From Rhytidiadelphus loreus (Eukaryota; Streptophyta; Bryopsida; Hypnales; Hylocomiaceae), in the NCBI GenBank assembly GCA_947034895.1, contig OX344762.1, positions 14,823,501-14,887,500 of the forward strand: DNA of 64,000 bases, given 5' to 3'. Position numbers and translations under genes: made by a program. Shown here piece after piece: positions 58,851 through 64,000 of this stretch (its first letter is position 1; each line of letters opens with the position of its first letter). The notes beneath the pieces were generated by a model. The model searched no databases. It saw nothing but the letters and a program-made list of their open reading frames with translations, and had not been told where the DNA came from.

Positions 58851-60528
58851 CAGCGTCTTATAGGGAAAAGATATTCTTCTCCAAATTTGGCCCGCGACTT
58901 CCAGCGGTAGCCGTTTCAAATGGAATCCAAGTTTTCCCGCTGAGGATCTCCCGCCCAAGTGCGATGCTGCGTCTCTTCCGCGGCGAAATTTTTCCGTGCC
59001 ATTTTTCAGTTTTGCATTTGTGTCTCCACCTAGTATTCTTCACGCCGGTCATCGAGGTTCGCTACCTTGTTCTCACGTCTCCTTTTATTTTGTTGATTGT
59101 CGGACATTTTTGTAGTTCTTATTGACACAGTAGTGTATGGGGTTTGACTTAACGGCTGTTCATTCTCAGGTCAGGAATAAGATAGCATTTGTGATGAAGA
59201 AGTGAATGCATTGTACCACCCACAGGTTTCGCGTTGCGTGATTGAACATTTTAGTTTTTCAGTGCTCTGGCCTGGTGTCGGAATGGGAGATTGCATCGTA
59301 GAAGTTCCTTTATTCTCCTTGATTTTTTCCAATCCTTCTCACAGTTTTCTATGCATCGTATCACACCCTTGTTTCGCAATGCTTGACTGAACTCTACGGT
59401 TTCGGAATACTGTGACGAAGCCTGTAAATGGTCATTGCACTGAAAAATTCCTGCATTTGCATTGTATGGTTGCAATCCTTATCATTGTGTGTTCTGTGGA
59501 CTTACGTAATACTCACAGAGTTCTCTACAGTCCTCCGGTAATTGCTTCGGGTTTTCCGGAAGAATGATTATTTAATGTGAATCAAACCATTTGAACCCGA
59601 AAAATCAACTAGACTCCAGTTATCTAGAATTCAACTCGACTCGAGTTAACAACATATCCACAGTCACAGTAAAGAATAACTGTGTATACTGTTCAACTCG
59701 GCTCGAGTTGAATATATCCTCCCCTGAAAATATTTTCATGTTAATTTTTATAATGTAGAAACAAATTACCACTGTTTACCTATTATTCAACTCGGCTCGA
59801 GTTGAATAGATAACATTCAGCGTTCGGTTTGGTCTTTGTTGTAAATCCTTGATATAGAATAATGAGTTGTCGTCTTTTATCTCGACTCGAGTTAAAAGGC
59901 TGTCTTGTATAATGTGAAGCAATGATGGTCAATGGTAATTGTTATTTTTTTTAAATACTTATTTGATGAAGATTCTATGGATGGAACTCGTATCATATCC
60001 GAATGAATTTATTTTTTCCTAATGTCATGGTGACCATATAAATTCCTATTTAAACTTTTCAGTTAACGATTAATGTGCCTACAAACTATTTAATCCTATC
60101 AGGAGTTTTTAACTCGATGCGAGTTGAACCCTGAATTCATAATTAATTTCACATGCATCTTTTAATATGAACTAATAATTGAGAACATTGATACACAGGG
60201 GTACACGATTGAATGGTCACAATATAAATGTTTAATATTATTAATTTTTTAATGTATTTGAAAATCTAGAGTACAAATGTTTGATGGTTGCTGTTAGTAC
60301 TTTTTCAAGTGAAACCCGGTGTTGATTGACTTCTTCTGTACAAGAAATTGTGTTTGTAATTGGGACCTGATACTCTATTATTCAATGGTTTGTATGGATT
60401 CATTATTGTCTGGTCATTCAACTCGGGCCGAGTTGAATTATGGATACTTTGGTGCCTTGCTTCTTCCAAATGTTTTTTGATATGTTTGTTTGGTCCACTC
60501 ATTTGTTTGTGGTTCTCTTACAGACGTA
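58851..60528 (+). promoter_or_regulatory. Leader exon and leader intron of transposase B
   Basis: A G+C-richer block (58,860-59,060) resembles a 5' untranslated exon. The transposase ATG at 60,529 follows a polypyrimidine acceptor (TTCTCTTACAG) at 60,523 by 5 bp, so a leader intron probably spans most of the interval. The B-type palindromes at 59,630-60,437 would lie in it. The exact donor is not determined. Confidence 0.4.
59630..60437. repeat. Six B-type palindromes upstream of transposase B
   Basis: Copies at 59,630, 59,692, 59,786, 59,876, 60,108 and 60,417, each 21 bp, arms TTCAACTCG/CGAGTTGAA with one or two substitutions in some (GTTAAC, TTTATCTCG). Centres ACT, GCT, GCT, ACT, ATG and GGC. 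The last ends 92 bp before the transposase ATG. This corresponds to the palindromes in front of transposase A, with the other sequence type. Confidence 0.88.
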
Positions 60529-63363
60529 ATGGAGAACGGAATGATGGTGGTGCCAGAGTACTCCTCCGATGAAGGCGAGATTCACAATGATCCAGAGGAA
60601 ACTTTCAATATTCCAGACTGTGAGGGTATCCCTCGCAGGCTTTGGATGACGCAGGTGGTCATCCTTCACATTGTGGATGGTTTGCCGGTAGCGGAGGGGC
60701 TTTGCCACAGTGTGAACTCCGACCTTGTCCTTGGTTCTGATGGCCCCCTTGGAGATTCTCTTGTTGCGGTTCACATCTCTAAATCGCTGCGTCCTGAAGA
60801 TGTTCCAGTGGATTGGAGGTATTCTCTCCGCGCTTGGCCTATCGAACGTGTGTTCTTGAATGGATCAAGTCTTCGCGATCATGAACTTCGTGACGATTAC
60901 AATCGTTGGGAAGCTAGTCGTGCACAAACTTCTTCTACAAGCTCGAGACCATATACAACCTCTGTCAGGAATCCTCGTCCGGAAACGTGTGTGAAGGCCA
61001 GGGACTTACTCTCTCAAGAGTCAATCAATTCGGTGTCGAGCAAAACTTGCTGCTCCAGCAATTGCATTCAACCTTTTCCAAGGGAAAAGATTCGGGCTTT
61101 CCGTGAACGCATGTACCACAACTCAACGTTCGAGTTTCGGTACCACATGAAACTAGACGTTCATCGTCAAGTCCATCGTGATGCCCACGGGAAGAGAGTG
61201 GTCACTATCGAAGGAATTGATGTTTGCCTGGCGGCATGGCGACATATTGCTGGTGTCTCAGAGACAACATTCCATCGTTTTCAAGGATTCTCTGCCAGAG
61301 GTGATCAAGCTCAACCTCATGGAAACTTCGGTACACAGAAACCTAGGAGACATACTGTGCAAGCCACCGCAACGTTGAAGTGCCTACTTGATAAGTCGGC
61401 GGATCACATGCCACATCGCACGTTCACTCTTCCATCTGGAGAAAAGAAGGTGTCCATGATCTTGCCGGCTACTTTCACATGGAAGGAAACTATTCCTGAG
61501 GTCAATGCAGCAAATGCTATGTTCAGACTTAAAGAAGTTTCAGCTTCTAATGTGAGTAAGATTAGGAAACTGAACTTTCCTGAATTCAGTGCCAAAAAGC
61601 CGGGGGACAATTTCGCTAGATGCTCTAAGTGTAATCAACTACAAACTTTGAGGAGGACCGCCGTTCATGGTTTACAAAGGAAGTGGACTCATCTATTAGA
61701 CAAGCATCTGGCGAAGGCTCGAGCACATCGAGATCAATATTACACAAATCGCTACAAGTCAAGCGCGTATCCTCACGAATGCTTGACAATCATGCATGAC
61801 AAAATGGATCATGCAAAAACGGCATCCCCTGTGTTCTCTCACAAAAGTAAGCAACTAGACGGGCTCATGAAGTTACCAGTTTCTGTGACAGGTATGATTG
61901 CCCATGGACACAGGGATGTGCGTTATGCTCATTATGGTTTAGACATTTTCCTTCACGACTCAAACTACACGGTAGGGTCGTTAGCAAAACTCTTTCGAGA
62001 TCTTGAGCTTCCACCAAAGTATTCATCACGGGAATTGTTTGTTGGATCCGTCTCCGCTCCTCTATTCCGTACTGTGCTACAAGGATCAGATGTTTGCAAA
62101 TCTTCGCTTCGTCCACAACCCGAAGTTCCAATTGTTCCCACTTCTCTTCCTTCGGTTCTAAATGTGTAAATGGACAACGCCACGGGAGACAACAAGAATA
62201 GATTTGTGTTTGCGTTTTGGTCCCTTCTTGTTGCTAAGAAGGTATTCCGTGAGGTCTATGTTAGTTTCATGTTGGTTGGGCACACGCATGATGACATAGA
62301 CGCCTTGTTTGGGAGGTGGAGTATGCAGTTGAAAAAAGAGAACTTCCCTACCATTCCATCTCTCATGAAGTCCTTCATGGATGTGGATTCTGTACCTACA
62401 ATTCCTCACCTTATTGAGGAGGTGCCAGATTTTAAAGCCTTCATAGAAGGTTCCATTTTGGATGGAGAGGAGGCACTTGTTGGCCATACGAAGGCACAAC
62501 AATTCAAGTTTTATCTGAACTCCGTAGGGGTTCCGGTTATGAAGTACAAGCACTATTGCACTGATAGTAATTGGCTCCCTGAGGAAGGTGGAGGGATCAA
62601 ATTATGGCGAGAGGACACTGAAGGACTTAGTCTTTGGCCTCGAGGAGAGCCAGTGCCTGTAGTCCATCTCCCAATGCGAAGTTTGGATGAGATCTACAAA
62701 GGGTTATCAGGCTTCATCAAGTATTGGGAGGCATTGTGCAATGAGGATGGCAGTGGAGAATACCAGAGAAGGTTTGAATACTTAGTGTTCTATTGGCGGG
62801 CGGTGAATGCGTCCTTGAAGGATCCAATTGAACCGTCAGCTGTGTTGAAGGACGGCTTTTGGCCTTCTACTCGCGTGGAGACGACAGAGGAGGATGAACT
62901 TGATGACGATGGTGAGGTGCGTGAGGAGTTTGCTAAAGATGATGCTTTCATAGGGCAACTGCGCAATCGTCCATTACCATCTTTTCGTGTGGCCCGTGAT
63001 GTTTTTGAAGGGTACTTCGTGGTTGTTCGGCCAACGGATGGAGATGCAAAGCCGATATGGATTGCTCGAGCCTTGTCTGATCCTTTTGCAAACCCCGATC
63101 ATCCTAACTGCTTATTGATTCAATACTTCCGGCCCACGTCACGCAAGCGAACAGTTCAAGAATACTATACTGGGTGGGATTCCACTAAAGGATTGCGTTG
63201 GAAAGTGGATGAGACCCAGAACCCAATTTGGGAAGAAACAAATTCACTGGTGACGGCTTGGAAGTCTAGGGTGAAGAAGGACACAATTGAGTGTGTCCTT
63301 AAGATACCGTCTGCTCAGATTGACGTTATCAATGGTAGTTTGTCTGCGTACAATTCCGATTGA
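60529..63363 (+). pseudogene. DUF7869-type transposase-like protein of element B, one in-frame stop
   Basis: Homologue of the element A protein along its whole length: 944 sense and stop-interrupted codons from ATG 60,529 to TGA 63,363. Shared features are CCSSNCIQPF (~residue 178), a helix-turn-helix-like AGVSETTFHRF (~245), HDKMDHAKTASP (~424), DNATGDNKNR (~548) and GHTHDDIDALFGRW (~583). TAA at 62,167-62,169 replaces the Gln codon that precedes the LDN motif in A (A reads LQLDN; B reads V-stop-MDN), so the catalytic core is split. No frameshift elsewhere. It would be inactive unless the stop is bypassed; element B may then depend on a related enzyme. The start is supported by the acceptor 5 bp upstream. 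Confidence 0.82.
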
Positions 63364-63759
63364 AGATAGACGACTTGGCATAGACGGCATTCAAGTTTTT
63401 ATATATTGTATTCACTATTCTTATTACATGTGCTATTGTTTTGTTTTGTTCTTGCATAACTATGAAGGATTTTAAATAATCGATTGTACTTGATCTAGAT
63501 TAGATATATAGATTGCAATTTTATGTTTTGATTTTGTAGTATGAAGTCACTTGTGCAACAAGTGTCTTTTTACATTCTATTCAATATATCTTTTATTACT
63601 TTATTTATAAAGTTGTCTCTACTCTTTATATTTCAATTCAATTTCCATATTTATTGACTTTGTATATGTCATTTGAAAAAAAATTAGAATTGAGAAAAGG
63701 TGGTAGTGGACAAGACCACTTTTTATTTTGTTAACGTGTGAAGCACTTGTCACAATTTT
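63364..63759. other. 3' flank of transposase B
   Basis: AT-rich, no gene. Expected to contain the 3' untranslated end. No inverted match to the left side of element B was found before the window end. Confidence 0.5.
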
Positions 63760-63935
63760 GGATAGGGGGCCGGTTGGTTGTTACAACTTTCCTGCCTGCA
63801 AAGCTCACTTAGCAGTACCAAGTCATGTATTTCTTCAAGTCGCTCATACGAGTTCAATGAGAATCGAACTCGGACCACCTCAATGAGATAAACAGCCCCT
63901 TCCAACCAACCGTTCGGCTCATGACTTGGTGTTCA
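63760..63935 (-). mobile_element. tRNA-derived SINE-like sequence
   Basis: On the minus strand an A-box-like GAGCCGAACGG (63,920-63,910) is followed about 40 bp on by a B-box-like AGTTCGATTCT (63,870-63,860), in the context CCGAGTTCGATTCTC typical of a tRNA T-arm. The sequence then continues into a non-tRNA body ending near GGTTGGTTG/CCAACCAACC matches. There is no full tRNA fold, so a SINE head or tRNA pseudogene rather than a functional tRNA. The 3' tail and target duplication are not resolved. Confidence 0.5.
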
Positions 63936-64000
63936 ACTCTAAGAACAGTAGGCTCTTATATGGAAAATCACTTTCCTCTCTTTCTACTATACATTGTACT

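Larger units (their letters stand above)
44940..64000. mobile_element. Element B: second cargo-bearing transposon, related to A, right end outside the window
   Basis: Same gene set as element A in mirror order: small Ser-Pro-rich gene, HAD domain and ParB-like gene on the minus strand at left; an AT-rich core with a telomere-like tract; a DUF7869-type transposase on the plus strand at right. It carries 15 copies of its own palindrome (arms TTCAACTCG/CGAGTTGAA) and none of A's. The left boundary is estimated: CATATTCATTAAA at 44,962-44,974 also occurs in the TIR of A in the same inward orientation. By analogy with A the right TIR should fall about 800 bp after 63,363, just past the window. Confidence 0.65.

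Noticed and set aside
9639..62169. Reassigned stop codons (TAA/TAG read as Gln)
   Set aside because: TGA also interrupts frames, HAD and small-protein genes appear to end normally at TAA or TAG, and the transposase of A needs no recoding. Simple decay explains the data better.
63840..63930. Functional tRNA gene
   Set aside because: Only box-like promoter elements and a T-arm-like stretch are present; acceptor and anticodon stems do not form.
63364..64000. Right TIR of element B
   Set aside because: I compared this stretch with 44.9-45.2 kb and found no convincing inverted match; it probably lies past the window.
1..64000. LTR retrotransposons or integrated virus
   Set aside because: No reverse transcriptase, integrase, protease or capsid motifs, and no LTR pair, are visible in any frame.

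Overview
This is nuclear DNA from a plant with a large, transposon-rich genome. The evidence is GT-AG introns, plant-type telomere-like tracts (TTTAGGG units), a CACTA element and pol III SINE-like sequence in AT-rich intergenic DNA. A non-seed land plant or a relative would fit, but nothing here fixes the species. I found no convincing host housekeeping gene. Almost everything legible is mobile DNA, much of it nested.

Layout. 1-8.9 kb holds no clear gene; it contains a dispersed repeat (family R1), a 2.1 kb element with ~300 bp inverted arms, and a MITE. A decayed piggyBac-like element appears to run from 8.87 to 40.22 kb. Two later insertions split it: a 7.2 kb element bounded by GGGCGAC arrays (12.7-19.85 kb) and an 18.1 kb transposon, 'element A' (20,467-38,571), with near-perfect 37-bp terminal inverted repeats. 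Next come another R1 copy split by a 3 kb CACTA element with a 3-bp target duplication (41,632-44,676), and a second large transposon, 'element B' (about 44.94 kb to past the window end), related to A and in opposite orientation. A SINE-like sequence lies near the right edge.

How A and B work as a system. Each carries the same gene set. One side has a ~945-949-residue transposase-like protein (DUF7869 type, DDE-like acidic motifs). The other side, transcribed divergently, has a multi-exon gene combining a ParB/DGQHR-like domain, an acidic or charged linker and an FCP1-like HAD phosphatase domain, followed by a small Ser-Pro-rich protein. Between the halves lie 6.8-8.5 kb of AT-rich DNA with a telomere-like tract in the same element-relative orientation in both.

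The most unusual signal is a 21-bp quasi-palindrome private to each element: arms TTATCCTCG/CGAGGATAA in A (about 30 copies) and TTCAACTCG/CGAGTTGAA in B (15 copies). They sit upstream of both genes, in leader introns and inside the coding introns. Introns 1 and 2 of the ParB-like gene carry exactly two palindromes each in both elements, each element using its own sequence. The palindrome therefore diverged as a set while its placement was kept. This looks like a coevolving DNA- or RNA-recognition system in a cargo-bearing plant transposon, and I know of no description of it.

Decay is mainly by in-frame stop codons with few frameshifts. The transposase of A is uninterrupted, so A may be young or recently mobile.
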